NCBI GenBank assembly: GCA_934565425.1
Contig: CAKTHW010000030.1
Coordinates: forward strand, 1 to 17,668
Source: an uncultured Oscillospiraceae bacterium
GTDB lineage: Bacteria; Bacillota; Clostridia; Oscillospirales; Oscillospiraceae
DNA length: 17,668 bases
Reading direction: 5' to 3'
Shown: piece after piece, positions 1-6,760 of the stretch
Layout of the letters: every line of letters starts with the position of its first letter
Position numbering within the stretch: position 1 is the first letter of the stretch
Made by a program: the position numbers and the translations under genes
Notes under the pieces: generated by a model
Told to the model about the DNA's origin: nothing
What the model saw: only the letters and a program-made list of their open reading frames with translations
Database searches by the model: none

Positions 1-1
1 G

Positions 2-160
2 GCCATGGGACAGCTGGGGGAACGGGAGCAGCGAATTTTGAAGCTGCGGTTCTTCCAGGGGAAGACCCAAATGGAGGTGTCCAAAGAGGTGGGCATTTCC
101 CAGGCACAGGTGTCCCGGCTGGAGAAGAACGCCCTAAAGCAGATTCGGAAAGCGTTATGA
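2..160 (+). CDS. sigG: RNA polymerase sporulation sigma factor SigG, C-terminal end (partial)
   Basis: The window opens inside this gene; 52 codons and a TGA are visible. The reading frame gives LGEREQRILKLRFFQGKTQ, then MEVSKEVGISQAQVSRLEK, which is sigma region 4.2, the helix-turn-helix that contacts the -35 element. The FFQGKTQMEV and GISQAQVSRLEK wording fits SigG better than SigF or SigE as I recall those proteins. SigG directs late forespore transcription, so the organism should form endospores. An intrinsic terminator follows 14 bases after the stop, so this is the end of its transcript. SigF is the main alternative; only the tail is available to judge. Confidence 0.85.
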   Translation, partial: AMGQLGEREQRILKLRFFQGKTQMEVSKEVGISQAQVSRLEKNALKQIRKAL

Positions 161-173
161 GCTGTCCGACATT

Positions 174-207
174 GGCCGGAAGAAACAAATTCCGGTCTTT
201 CTTTTTG
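174..207 (+). terminator. Intrinsic terminator after sigG
   Basis: GGCCGGAA (174-181) pairs with TTCCGGTC (190-197), eight base pairs with one G-U, around an 8-base A-rich loop. A T-rich tail (TTTCTTTTT) runs from 198. It sits right after the sigG stop. Confidence 0.85.
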
Positions 208-238
208 GCGAACGGATGATGCAAAGGGCGGACAAACC

Positions 239-247
239 TGTTATAAT
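239..247 (+). promoter_or_regulatory. Extended -10 promoter for the pseudouridine synthase gene
   Basis: The bases TGTTATAAT form a perfect TG-n-TATAAT extended -10 box 30 bases before the start codon. No convincing -35 box lies 17 bases upstream, which is common for extended -10 promoters. Confidence 0.6.
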
Positions 248-276
248 GAGAAAAAACAGGGAGAGGAGCGTGGGCT

Positions 277-1032
277 ATGGGCGTGCAGCGGGTGGACAAG
301 CTGCTGGGTGACACCGGCCGGTGGAGCCGCAAGGAGGCCAAGGAGCTGATCCGAAAGGGTCAGGTGCTGGTGGACGGACGAGCGGTGCGGAAGCCGGAGG
401 AGAAGGTGGACCCGGAGCAGGTGCAGGTGACCGTCTGCGGAGAAGCGCTCACCTGGCAGGCACACTGCTACCTCTTATTGCACAAGCCCGCCGGCGTCCT
501 GACCGCCACCGAAGACCGGCGTCAGAAGACCGTCCTGGATCTGCTCCCGGAACCTTATCGGAAACAGGGCGTGGCGCCCGTGGGACGGCTGGACAAGGAT
601 ACCACCGGCTTGCTGCTGCTCACCAACGACGGGGCGCTGACCCATCAGCTGTTGAGCCCCAAATACCACGTGCCCAAGGTGTACCTGGCGGAGATCGACG
701 GGACGGCGGACGAGGCCGACGTGGCCGCTTTCGCCCGAGGGATGACCTTGGGGGACGGGACGGAGTGCCTGCCAGCTGGGCTGGAGCCGCTGGAGCCGGG
801 ATGGTGCCGGGTGACTTTGTTTGAGGGAAAATATCACCAGGTGAAACGGATGCTGGCCGCCCGGGGCAAACCAGTGACTGCGCTGCACCGACAGACCTTT
901 GGCCCCCTGTCCTTGGAGGCGGAACTGTTTCCGGGGCAGTGTCGTCTGTTGACGGAGGGGGAAGTCAACGCCCTCCGGGAGGCCGTGCGAGAGCGGCGGG
1001 AAGCGGGAAAAAAGTTTCCGGAAAGCTATTGA
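277..1032 (+). CDS. rsuA: RsuA/RluB-family rRNA pseudouridine synthase
   Basis: 251 residues. It isomerises a uridine of ribosomal RNA to pseudouridine; in RsuA of E. coli the target is U516 of 16S rRNA. An N-terminal S4 RNA-binding domain (about residues 3-55, RVDKLLGDTGRWSRKEAKEL) is followed by the catalytic domain. Motif GRLDKDTTGLLLLTNDG contains the catalytic Asp106. The later block GKYHQVKRMLAARGKPV is also typical of the RsuA/RluB/RluE/RluF family. The ATG is preceded by GGGAGAGGAG. Length is near the family norm (E. coli RsuA has 231), with an Arg/Glu-rich tail. The gene stands alone between its own extended -10 promoter and the next gene's promoter. The family is secure; the exact rRNA target (RsuA versus RluB type) is inferred. 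Confidence 0.9.
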   Translation: MGVQRVDKLLGDTGRWSRKEAKELIRKGQVLVDGRAVRKPEEKVDPEQVQVTVCGEALTWQAHCYLLLHKPAGVLTATEDRRQKTVLDLLPEPYRKQGVAPVGRLDKDTTGLLLLTNDGALTHQLLSPKYHVPKVYLAEIDGTADEADVAAFARGMTLGDGTECLPAGLEPLEPGWCRVTLFEGKYHQVKRMLAARGKPVTALHRQTFGPLSLEAELFPGQCRLLTEGEVNALREAVRERREAGKKFPESY

Positions 1033-1057
1033 TAATGTCTAAAAAAATCGGTATAAT
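1029..1057 (+). promoter_or_regulatory. Promoter of the CdaR/PucR-type regulator
   Basis: TTGATA (1029-1034) and TATAAT (1052-1057) are separated by exactly 17 bases. The -35 box overlaps the TGA stop of the upstream pseudouridine synthase gene. A short inverted repeat AACGG-N5-CCGTT lies at 1080-1094 in the untranslated leader and could be an operator, although nothing else supports that. Confidence 0.85.
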
Positions 1058-1125
1058 GTATAAGATACAGAACACCAAGAACGGGCCAACCGTTTGAACA
1101 CCGTGGCGCGAAAGGAGCGGATTCC

Positions 1126-2217
1126 ATGTCCAACCGGCTGTTTCAAAGTATTGTCTTACAGTTTAAAGAAAGTACCGACCGTATGGTTGGGGTCATTGAT
1201 ATGGAGGGAAATGTCATTGCCTGTACCGATCTGCCATCCATTGGCGGACAGATGACCCAGGTGCTCCCAGCGCTGAGCGGTGAACGAGATGCCACGGTCA
1301 CCGCGGATGGCAAGACCCTGAAATCCCTGGGCGGCTGGAGTGTCCAGTTCGGCTACGCCGTCTTTGTCCAGGGCGAAGACCAGGAGGCAAAGCTCATCTG
1401 CAGCATGGCAGCCGTCGCCCTCAACGGGGTCAAGAGCTACTATGAGGAGAAGTACGACAAGGGTACGTTCATCAAGAATATCATCACCGACAACATCATG
1501 TTGGGTGACATCTACATCCGGGCAAAGGAATTGCAGCTGGCCTCCGAAGTATGTCGCGCCGTCTTCCTGGTGCGCGCCATCGAACCCATCGACGTCTCCC
1601 TGGTGGACGCCGTGCAGAGCCTCTTCCCTGACCGTCAGAACGACTATGTCATCTCCCTGAACGAGAACGACGTGGTTCTGGTCAAGCAGGTGCCCGAGGG
1701 GACGGTAGCGAAAGACCTGGTCAAGATCGCCCAGCAGATCAAGGATGGCGTGGACGCTGACCTGAAGCAGAAGATCATGATCGGCATCGGCACCGTCACC
1801 GACCACATCCGTGACCTGGGCCGCATCTACAAGGAAGCCCAGATGGCCATCGAAGTGGGCAAGGTGTTCGAGACCGAGCGCTCCATCATCAACTACGACA
1901 ACCTGGGCATCGGCCGTCTGATCTATCAGCTGCCAGTCACCCTGTGCGAGATGTTTTTGCAGGAAGTGTTCAAAAAGAACCCCATCGATGCGCTGGATCA
2001 GGAGACCCTGTTCACCATCAACAAGTTCTTCGAGAACAACCTGAACGTGTCCGAGACCGCCAGAAAGCTCTTCGTCCACCGGAACACCTTGGTCTATCGT
2101 CTGGAGAAGATCAAGAAGCTGACCGGCCTGGACTTGAGAGAGTTCGACGACGCCATCACCTTCAAGGTGGCGCTGATGGTCAAGAAATACCTGGTCTCCC
2201 GGGGTGTGAAATCCTGA
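1126..2217 (+). CDS. CdaR/PucR-family helix-turn-helix transcriptional regulator
   Basis: 363 residues. The C-terminal end (about 290-355) is a PucR-type HTH: FFENNLNVSETARKLFVHRN followed by TLVYRLEKIKKLTGLDL. The middle (about 140-250) looks like the degenerate GGDEF-like domain of CdaR regulators, ending in GRIYKEAQMAIEVGK. The N-terminus (VIDMEGNVIACTD) resembles a PAS/diacid-recognition sensor. Such proteins usually sense a small carboxylate or sugar acid and activate neighbouring catabolic genes, but no such genes are next to it, so the signal and targets are unknown. The ATG has AAAGGAG upstream. The transcript is monocistronic, bounded by a strong promoter and a strong terminator. The codon choice in the middle is strikingly regular (GAC, AAG, ATC, CTG), which suggests good expression. 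Confidence 0.85.
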   Translation: MSNRLFQSIVLQFKESTDRMVGVIDMEGNVIACTDLPSIGGQMTQVLPALSGERDATVTADGKTLKSLGGWSVQFGYAVFVQGEDQEAKLICSMAAVALNGVKSYYEEKYDKGTFIKNIITDNIMLGDIYIRAKELQLASEVCRAVFLVRAIEPIDVSLVDAVQSLFPDRQNDYVISLNENDVVLVKQVPEGTVAKDLVKIAQQIKDGVDADLKQKIMIGIGTVTDHIRDLGRIYKEAQMAIEVGKVFETERSIINYDNLGIGRLIYQLPVTLCEMFLQEVFKKNPIDALDQETLFTINKFFENNLNVSETARKLFVHRNTLVYRLEKIKKLTGLDLREFDDAITFKVALMVKKYLVSRGVKS

Positions 2218-2237
2218 CCGAAAACCGAAAAAGCAAT

Positions 2238-2285
2238 CAGCCGACAAGGCGCAGTCATCTGCCATCCTTGTCGGCTGTTTTTTTG
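2238..2285 (+). terminator. Bidirectional intrinsic terminator between convergent genes
   Basis: CAGCCGACAAGG (2238-2249) and CCTTGTCGGCTG (2266-2277) form a perfect 12-bp stem, followed by a run of seven T. On the other strand the stem is followed by ATTGCTTTTT, so it may also stop the minus-strand XRE gene ending at 2301. Confidence 0.92.
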
Positions 2286-2300
2286 TGCAAAAAAAGCGGG

Positions 2301-2720
2301 TTATTTGTCCACCAGCATGGTCTGAAGCTCCTGCATGGCGTCGGCGTTCAAGATTGCCAGCCCCCGTTCCTCATCCCCCAGCAGCAGGACGGAAGCGCCG
2401 GGTTGGAGGTGGAAAATGTCCTGGGCACGACGGGGGAGCTGAATGGTGCCATCCTCCTGGACGGTGACCGTGCCGAAGCAGTACTTCCCCTTAGGCGGGA
2501 AGGGCAGACCGGTCTGGGTGGAGTCAAAGCGCACCAGATCGTCCAGAGAGACGTCGTAAAACTGCGCCAGCGCCAGGCAGTTGCCCAGATCGGGGGTGGT
2601 CTCGCCGGTCTCCCACTTGGCCACCGCCTGACGGGACACGCCTAGCTCTGCCGCAACCTGTTCTTGGGTCAGATTGTGGAGCTTGCGCAGCTGAAAGAGA
2701 TTGTCGCTGAGTTTGGTCAT
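2301..2720 (-). CDS. XRE-family regulator with C-terminal AbrB-like domain
   Basis: 139 residues. Residues 6-62 form a Cro/CI-type HTH (LRKLHNLTQEQVAAELGVSR, then QAVAKWETGETTPDL). After a proline-containing hinge (71-77), residues 79-128 (GTVTVQEDGTIQLPRRAQ... LQPGASVLLLGDEERGLAIL) look like an AbrB/MazE/SpoVT swapped-hairpin DNA-binding or dimerisation domain. Two DNA-binding modules in one small protein suggest a dimeric repressor or transition-state-type regulator. An ideal ribosome site (TTAGGAGG) lies 9 bases before the ATG. The upstream GNAT gene ends only 22 bases away with no terminator between, so the two are probably cotranscribed. The targets are unknown; autoregulation is a reasonable guess. 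Confidence 0.85.
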   Translation of the reverse strand: MTKLSDNLFQLRKLHNLTQEQVAAELGVSRQAVAKWETGETTPDLGNCLALAQFYDVSLDDLVRFDSTQTGLPFPPKGKYCFGTVTVQEDGTIQLPRRAQDIFHLQPGASVLLLGDEERGLAILNADAMQELQTMLVDK

Positions 2721-2742
2721 CGAAAACGGCCTCCTAACCGGG

Positions 2743-3477
2743 TCATGTGTGGGGGAGCAGCCACCAGATGGGCTGCGGGTGCAGTTCCATGCCTACCTTT
2801 TGCTGTAGATGCAGGGAAACGTCGTTGTCGTCGAACATCTGGCAGAAGGGGATGTGCCCACGCCGCACCTCTTGGCGGATCACGTAGCGCTCCAGCGCCA
2901 GCCCCAGCCCACGGCGGCGGTACTCCGGCAGAACGGTCAGCAGTCCCAACGTCCCCTCCACGTGGGTGCCGACAAAGCCGGCTAACTGGTCGTCCACGCA
3001 GGCGCCGTACAGTTGTCCGGCGCGGATGAGATAGGACAGCTCTTCCTCGTCCTGGATCAGGTCGTAGTGCTCCAAGACGACGGGTAAGTCTCCCAAATCA
3101 AGCGGCCAGATCTCCACCTCCAGGTCCCGTGCCGGCGGCGTGAAGGAGGGCCACTGGCCTTGCAGACAGCGTTGGGTGACGCAGGTGGGGTGCAGGGCTT
3201 GGTATTGGGTCACCGTGTAATCCTGGTGGGCTACCAGGGGGACGTTGGGTTCCAGCTGTTCCAGCAGAGCGGCGCTCCGCTCGGGGGTGGCGGCGGAGCA
3301 CTCATAGAGGAAGGTGCGCCCGTTCCAGGGGGCACGCAGGCGCAGCAGCACGCCGTCCGGCTGGGCGTAAAGGAGTTCCGCTAAGCCCCGGTAGATGGCC
3401 TCGGTCATGTCGATATGGAGGTGGGGGGAGCGGAGAAGATAGGTCAACGCGCGGGATGTGATGTCGGTGTACTGCAT
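2743..3477 (-). CDS. GNAT-family N-acetyltransferase
   Basis: 244 residues from the ATG at 3477. The acetyl-CoA-binding motif A is visible: GLLTVLPEYRRRGLGLALE (R-R-x-G-L-G), followed by a helix and the usual C-terminal strand region (DDNDVSLHLQQKVGMEL). The first roughly 120 residues are a less conserved extension (YTDITSRALTYLLRSPHLHI), so it is longer than a minimal 150-residue GNAT. The acceptor substrate cannot be told. Start choice: an in-frame ATG at 3534 exists, but it lies within the -35 box of the promoter at 3506-3534, whereas the ATG at 3477 has AGGAGG eight bases upstream. The gene is first in an operon with the XRE-AbrB regulator. Confidence 0.85.
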   Translation of the reverse strand: MQYTDITSRALTYLLRSPHLHIDMTEAIYRGLAELLYAQPDGVLLRLRAPWNGRTFLYECSAATPERSAALLEQLEPNVPLVAHQDYTVTQYQALHPTCVTQRCLQGQWPSFTPPARDLEVEIWPLDLGDLPVVLEHYDLIQDEEELSYLIRAGQLYGACVDDQLAGFVGTHVEGTLGLLTVLPEYRRRGLGLALERYVIRQEVRRGHIPFCQMFDDNDVSLHLQQKVGMELHPQPIWWLLPHT

Positions 3478-3505
3478 AGGCGCCTCCTGATTTTGAGCAT
3501 ACTTC

Positions 3506-3534
3506 AATGTAGCACAAGATGAAACAATGCGCAA
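3506..3534 (-). promoter_or_regulatory. Promoter of the GNAT-XRE operon
   Basis: Read on the minus strand: TTGCGC (3534-3529), 17 bases, TACATT (3511-3506), with TG one base before the -10 box. It fixes the translation start at 3477 because the upstream ATG would not be transcribed. Confidence 0.7.
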
Positions 3535-3550
3535 GATGCCCTGGCGGGAT

Positions 3551-3579
3551 TTGAAGGAAAGGGCAAGTTATGGTATGAT
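3551..3579 (+). promoter_or_regulatory. Promoter of the subtilase gene
   Basis: TTGAAG (3551-3556), 17 bases, TATGAT (3574-3579), with an extended TGG just before the -10 box. It lies 44 bases upstream of the start codon and back to back with the GNAT operon promoter. Confidence 0.7.
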
Positions 3580-3622
3580 AAAATAGACCTCAAACCAAAT
3601 TGCGACAGAAGAGGAGAAGTAC

Positions 3623-5854
3623 ATGAAACAAAGACGGAAGAAGGTGCTCTGTCTGCTGTTGGCAGTCGCATGCTCCCTTTCCATAGGGAGCCAAGGCGCA
3701 GCGGCGTTCCAGCAGCAGGCGGACACCATCACAGATGGGTCAGAGCTGTCTCAGCTCGTCCAGGATTACTGGGAGGAGGACTACTTCGACCAGGTGGTCA
3801 TCGACCCCAACGGGGAGACGGTGACGGCGGACGGGGAGAGGACGACCCTGGAACAGACCCTGGGGCTGCGGGACACAGAGGCGGAACAGGTCATGGATTC
3901 CGCCCAGGCAGCCCAGGACTACTTTCAGGACACCCCCTATGAGGCAGAGCAGACCGAGGAGGGGACGGTGATCGTCACCGCACCCTACCAGACCAAACGA
4001 CTGGTGGTCAGCACCCCCACCCTCTCCACCACCTGTGGGGCAGAGGAGGTGCTGTACGACGCCCAGACTGGGCAGCACTACCTTCAGTACGCCACCCAAG
4101 AGGACGCCCAGGCGGCCTATGAGACCTTATCCAGCCGGTATGGGACAGACCGGTGCTTTGTGGATCAGATCTTGGACGCAGAAGAGGTGTTGCAGACCGC
4201 GGACGAGGGACAGACGTCCTATTCCTGGGGCGCGTCGTATATGGGCATGGATGTGCTGAAGGAGGCGGTGGCGGACAGCGATATGACCACCACCGCCACC
4301 GTGGCCGTGGTGGACACCGGGGTGGACGCCAGCCACGAGTTTTTTGCCAACGGCCGGATCTCTGAACACAGCTACAGCTTCGCCAGCGACTCCCTCTCCG
4401 GCGACGACCTGACGGATGGCACCGGACACGGCACCCATGTAGCTGGCATCGTGGCAGACTGCACTCCGGACAACGTGCAGCTGCTCATCCTGCGCATCTT
4501 CAACCGCAGCGGCCGCTCCAGCGCCACCCTCATGGCGGCAGCCATCCACTATGCCGTGCAGCAGCAGGCGTCGGTCATCAACATCAGTGCCGGTTGGGAC
4601 AACGACACAGCCAACGTCTTCGTGCGAGGCATCCTGGACCCGGCCATTTCGGCGGCTTATGAAGCGGGCATCCCGGTGGTCACTGCGGCGGGGAACAAGC
4701 GGATGAACGTGGCCAGCACCTACCCGGCCTGCCACAGCCAGACCATTGCGGTGGCCTCCCTGGACAAGGAAGGTCGGTTCGACTACCGCAACTCCAACTA
4801 CGGCAGCGGCATCGACTTTGCAGCCCCCGGCGTCAGCGTGGTCAGCGCGGCGGTGGGCGGCGGCACCTGCGCTAAGACGGGCACCTCCATGGCAGCCCCT
4901 CACGTGGCAGCGGCAGCGGCCTATGTGAAGCTGTTCCACCCGGACTACAGCGTGGGTCAGCTCTACGATGAGCTGAAAGCCTGCGCGCTGGATCTGGGGG
5001 AGAGCGGGAAGGATAAGTGGTACGGCTGGGGCTGCGTGAACCTGGCCAAGTACAGCGGTCAGCTCCATCCCAAGCCCCGCACCTGCGACGACTGGGAGAT
5101 CACTCTTTTCCCCGCCTCCTGCGTCTATGACGGCACCGCCCAGAAACCGGACGTGACGGTCTGGGTGGGCGAGGAAAAGGTGCCGGCACAGTACTATCGG
5201 GTATCCTATGAGAACAACGATGCTGTGGGCGAAGGCACCGTGGTGGTCACCGGCCTGGAACCCTATCAGGGGACGGTGCGACGGAGCTTCGCCATCCAAT
5301 TTGCCAAGCCCAAGCTGTCTGGCCTGGAGAACAGCAAGAGCGGCGTCACCGTGACCTGGAAGACGGTCGCCGGTGCCGCTGGCTACCTGGTGGAACGGAA
5401 GCAGGGCGACGAAGGGTGGCAGCGGATCAAGACCGTCAAGGGCAGTGGGATCACCCGCTGGATGGATAGCTCCAACCGCAGCGGGGAGCGTTATGGGTAT
5501 CGTGTTCGGGCGTATTCCGGCGACAACACCTCCAAGGCTTCCTCTGCCCAATCCATCACCTACCTCACTGCGCCCAAGCTCACCAAGCTGAAGAACACCG
5601 GCAAGCGAGCGGTGACGGTGCAGTGGAAAAAGAGCAGCGGCGCCTCTGGCTACCAAATTTACTATGGGCAGACCAGTCGATTCAAAAAGGCCAAGACAGT
5701 CACTATTTCCAAGGGGAAAAGTACGAAAGCGGTCATCAAAAGGCTGCAAAAGAAGAAAACCTACTACGTCCGCATCCGTGCCTATCAGACAGTCTCCGGC
5801 AAGCGGAGCTACTCCGTCTGGTCCACCCCTCGGTCAGTCATCGTGAAAAAGTAA
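3623..5854 (+). CDS. Secreted subtilisin-like serine protease (peptidase S8) with Fn3-type tail
   Basis: 743 residues. A Lys/Arg-rich start and hydrophobic core end in GAAA, giving a signal peptide with likely cleavage near residue 28. Residues about 30-205 are an acidic propeptide region. The protease domain carries the full triad: Asp231 in VAVVDTGVDASHEFF, His269 in GHGTHVAGIVA and Ser422 in GTSMAAPHVAAAAA, with the oxyanion Asn358 in AAGN. The tail has an Ig-like module (about 489-558, YDGTAQKPDVTVW) and two Fn3-like repeats (about 561-648 and 649-743, GVTVTWKTVAGAAGYLVER and AVTVQWKKSSGASGYQIYY). There is no LPXTG motif or C-terminal membrane anchor, and the last 90 residues are very Lys-rich, which may bind anionic cell wall or substrate. 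GAGGAG precedes the ATG. It probably degrades proteins outside the cell; the substrate is unknown. Confidence 0.93.
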   Translation: MKQRRKKVLCLLLAVACSLSIGSQGAAAFQQQADTITDGSELSQLVQDYWEEDYFDQVVIDPNGETVTADGERTTLEQTLGLRDTEAEQVMDSAQAAQDYFQDTPYEAEQTEEGTVIVTAPYQTKRLVVSTPTLSTTCGAEEVLYDAQTGQHYLQYATQEDAQAAYETLSSRYGTDRCFVDQILDAEEVLQTADEGQTSYSWGASYMGMDVLKEAVADSDMTTTATVAVVDTGVDASHEFFANGRISEHSYSFASDSLSGDDLTDGTGHGTHVAGIVADCTPDNVQLLILRIFNRSGRSSATLMAAAIHYAVQQQASVINISAGWDNDTANVFVRGILDPAISAAYEAGIPVVTAAGNKRMNVASTYPACHSQTIAVASLDKEGRFDYRNSNYGSGIDFAAPGVSVVSAAVGGGTCAKTGTSMAAPHVAAAAAYVKLFHPDYSVGQLYDELKACALDLGESGKDKWYGWGCVNLAKYSGQLHPKPRTCDDWEITLFPASCVYDGTAQKPDVTVWVGEEKVPAQYYRVSYENNDAVGEGTVVVTGLEPYQGTVRRSFAIQFAKPKLSGLENSKSGVTVTWKTVAGAAGYLVERKQGDEGWQRIKTVKGSGITRWMDSSNRSGERYGYRVRAYSGDNTSKASSAQSITYLTAPKLTKLKNTGKRAVTVQWKKSSGASGYQIYYGQTSRFKKAKTVTISKGKSTKAVIKRLQKKKTYYVRIRAYQTVSGKRSYSVWSTPRSVIVKK

Positions 5855-5880
5855 ATCATCTGCAACCGGGCAAAAACCCG

Positions 5881-5909
5881 TTGACGAAACGGGAAGAAAG
5901 GGATATAAT
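5881..5909 (+). promoter_or_regulatory. Promoter of the hemolysin III family gene
   Basis: TTGACG (5881-5886), 17 bases, TATAAT (5904-5909): a near-consensus sigma-A promoter. A palindrome CCCGTT-N5-AACGGG (5877-5893) overlaps the -35 box and could be an operator. Confidence 0.88.
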
Positions 5910-5920
5910 ATCTCCAAAGC

Positions 5921-5992
5921 AGGGAAGGTGAGCAGTGCTAACCTTTTGCGGGAATTGCCACTGCGCACCCCTTTCTTGCCCGTGGAGGTGAT
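5921..5992 (+). promoter_or_regulatory. Structured 5' leader with two alternative folds covering the ribosome site
   Basis: Fold A: AAGGT (5925-5929) with ACCTT (5941-5945), extended by AGC/GCT (5931-5933 with 5937-5939). Fold B: GGTG and GCAGTG (5927-5937) with CACTGC and CACC (5959-5969), ten pairs with one mismatch. The two share bases and cannot coexist. The CACCCC at 5966-5971 can pair with the ribosome site GGAGGTG (5984-5990), but only when it is not held in fold B. This is read by eye. It matches no riboswitch class I know. Confidence 0.45.
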
Positions 5993-5998
5993 GTTACG

Positions 5999-6679
5999 TT
6001 GAAACGCAAGAAACTATCAGAACGTATTTTACCGGACTATACACGAGGGGAAGAAATTTTTAATATGGCTTCCCATGCAGCCGGTGTGGCGTTGGGCATC
6101 GTGGCTACGGTGCTCTGCGTGGTCGCTGCGGCACGGGGGCATAACTCGATGGGCGTGGTCACCGGCGCGATCTTTGGCGCATCCATGATCCTGCTCTACA
6201 CGATCTCCAGTGTCTACCACGGCTTGAGTCCCAGGGTGTTGGGCAAGAAGGTGCTGCGCGTGTTGGATCACTGCACCATCTACTTGCTCATTGCCGGCAG
6301 CTACACTCCCTTGGCGCTCTGCGCTCTGCGCGGCGTCAATCCGAAGATGGGGTGGACGTTGTTCGGCGTGGTCTGGGGCGCTGCGGTGATCGGTATCATC
6401 CTCACCGCCATCGACATGGATCGCTTCAAGGTGTTCTCCATGATCTGCTACCTGGCTATGGGCTGGTGCGTGGTGGTGACCTGGAAGCCTATGACCCAAG
6501 CCATCGGCCTGGGCGGCACCGTTTTCCTGGTACTGGGCGGTGTGTCCTATACCATCGGCGCCATGCTCTATGTGATCGGCAAGAAGAAAAACAAGCGCTA
6601 TGTCCACTCGATCTTCCACCTGTTTGTGGTGCTGGGCAGTCTGCTCCATTTCTTCTGTGTCCTGTTCTATGTGATGTAA
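5999..6679 (+). CDS. Hemolysin III / PAQR-family integral membrane protein, TTG start
   Basis: 226 residues with about seven hydrophobic segments. Family hallmarks: SSVYHG with His74, Asp90-His91 in the segment before IYLLIAGSYTPLAL, and the C-terminal HSIFH and LLH histidines (203, 207, 217), which in PAQR-type proteins coordinate a metal in a hydrolase-like site. Some members lyse red cells when expressed; the physiological role in bacteria is unclear (membrane lipid homeostasis is one proposal). The start is TTG at 5999, because GGAGGTGAT (5984-5992), a full complement of the 16S rRNA 3' end, sits six bases upstream. The nearby ATG at 5991 lies inside that site and gives only MLR before a stop. 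The gene has its own promoter and an unusual structured leader. Confidence 0.9.
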   Translation: MKRKKLSERILPDYTRGEEIFNMASHAAGVALGIVATVLCVVAAARGHNSMGVVTGAIFGASMILLYTISSVYHGLSPRVLGKKVLRVLDHCTIYLLIAGSYTPLALCALRGVNPKMGWTLFGVVWGAAVIGIILTAIDMDRFKVFSMICYLAMGWCVVVTWKPMTQAIGLGGTVFLVLGGVSYTIGAMLYVIGKKKNKRYVHSIFHLFVVLGSLLHFFCVLFYVM

Positions 6680-6716
6680 AATAAGATAAGTTTCTCTCAT
6701 TCATCCATTCAAAGAG

Positions 6717-6746
6717 GCACCCCCTGAGCTACGGCTCAGGGGGTGC
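6717..6746. terminator. Shared hairpin terminator with UACG tetraloop
   Basis: GCACCCCCTGAGC (6717-6729) pairs perfectly with GCTCAGGGGGTGC (6734-6746) around a TACG loop closed by C-G, the very stable cUACGg form. It lies between the convergent hemolysin III gene and the HEPN-like gene. T tails on both sides are poor, so the stem stability must do most of the work. Confidence 0.75.
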
Positions 6747-6760
6747 TGTCGTTAGGTGGG

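Noticed and set aside
1080..1094. AACGG-N5-CCGTT repeat compared with the CCCGTT-N5-AACGGG repeat at 5877-5893, as a shared operator.
   Set aside because: The half-sites are in opposite order and differ in length and spacer, so they are not copies of one site.
1156..2265. A 369-codon minus-strand frame opposite the CdaR/PucR-type regulator.
   Set aside because: It is the complementary shadow of a well-supported gene and would begin inside the terminator hairpin.
4127..5749. A 540-codon open frame on the minus strand across the subtilase gene.
   Set aside because: The plus strand encodes a complete catalytic triad and signal peptide; the antisense frame has no motifs and no ribosome site.
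5991..6002. A three-codon ATG-TTA-CGT-TGA mini-frame before the hemolysin III gene, as a possible leader peptide.
   Set aside because: Its ATG lies inside the GGAGGTGAT ribosome site, leaving no spacing for initiation; the TTG at 5999 is better placed.
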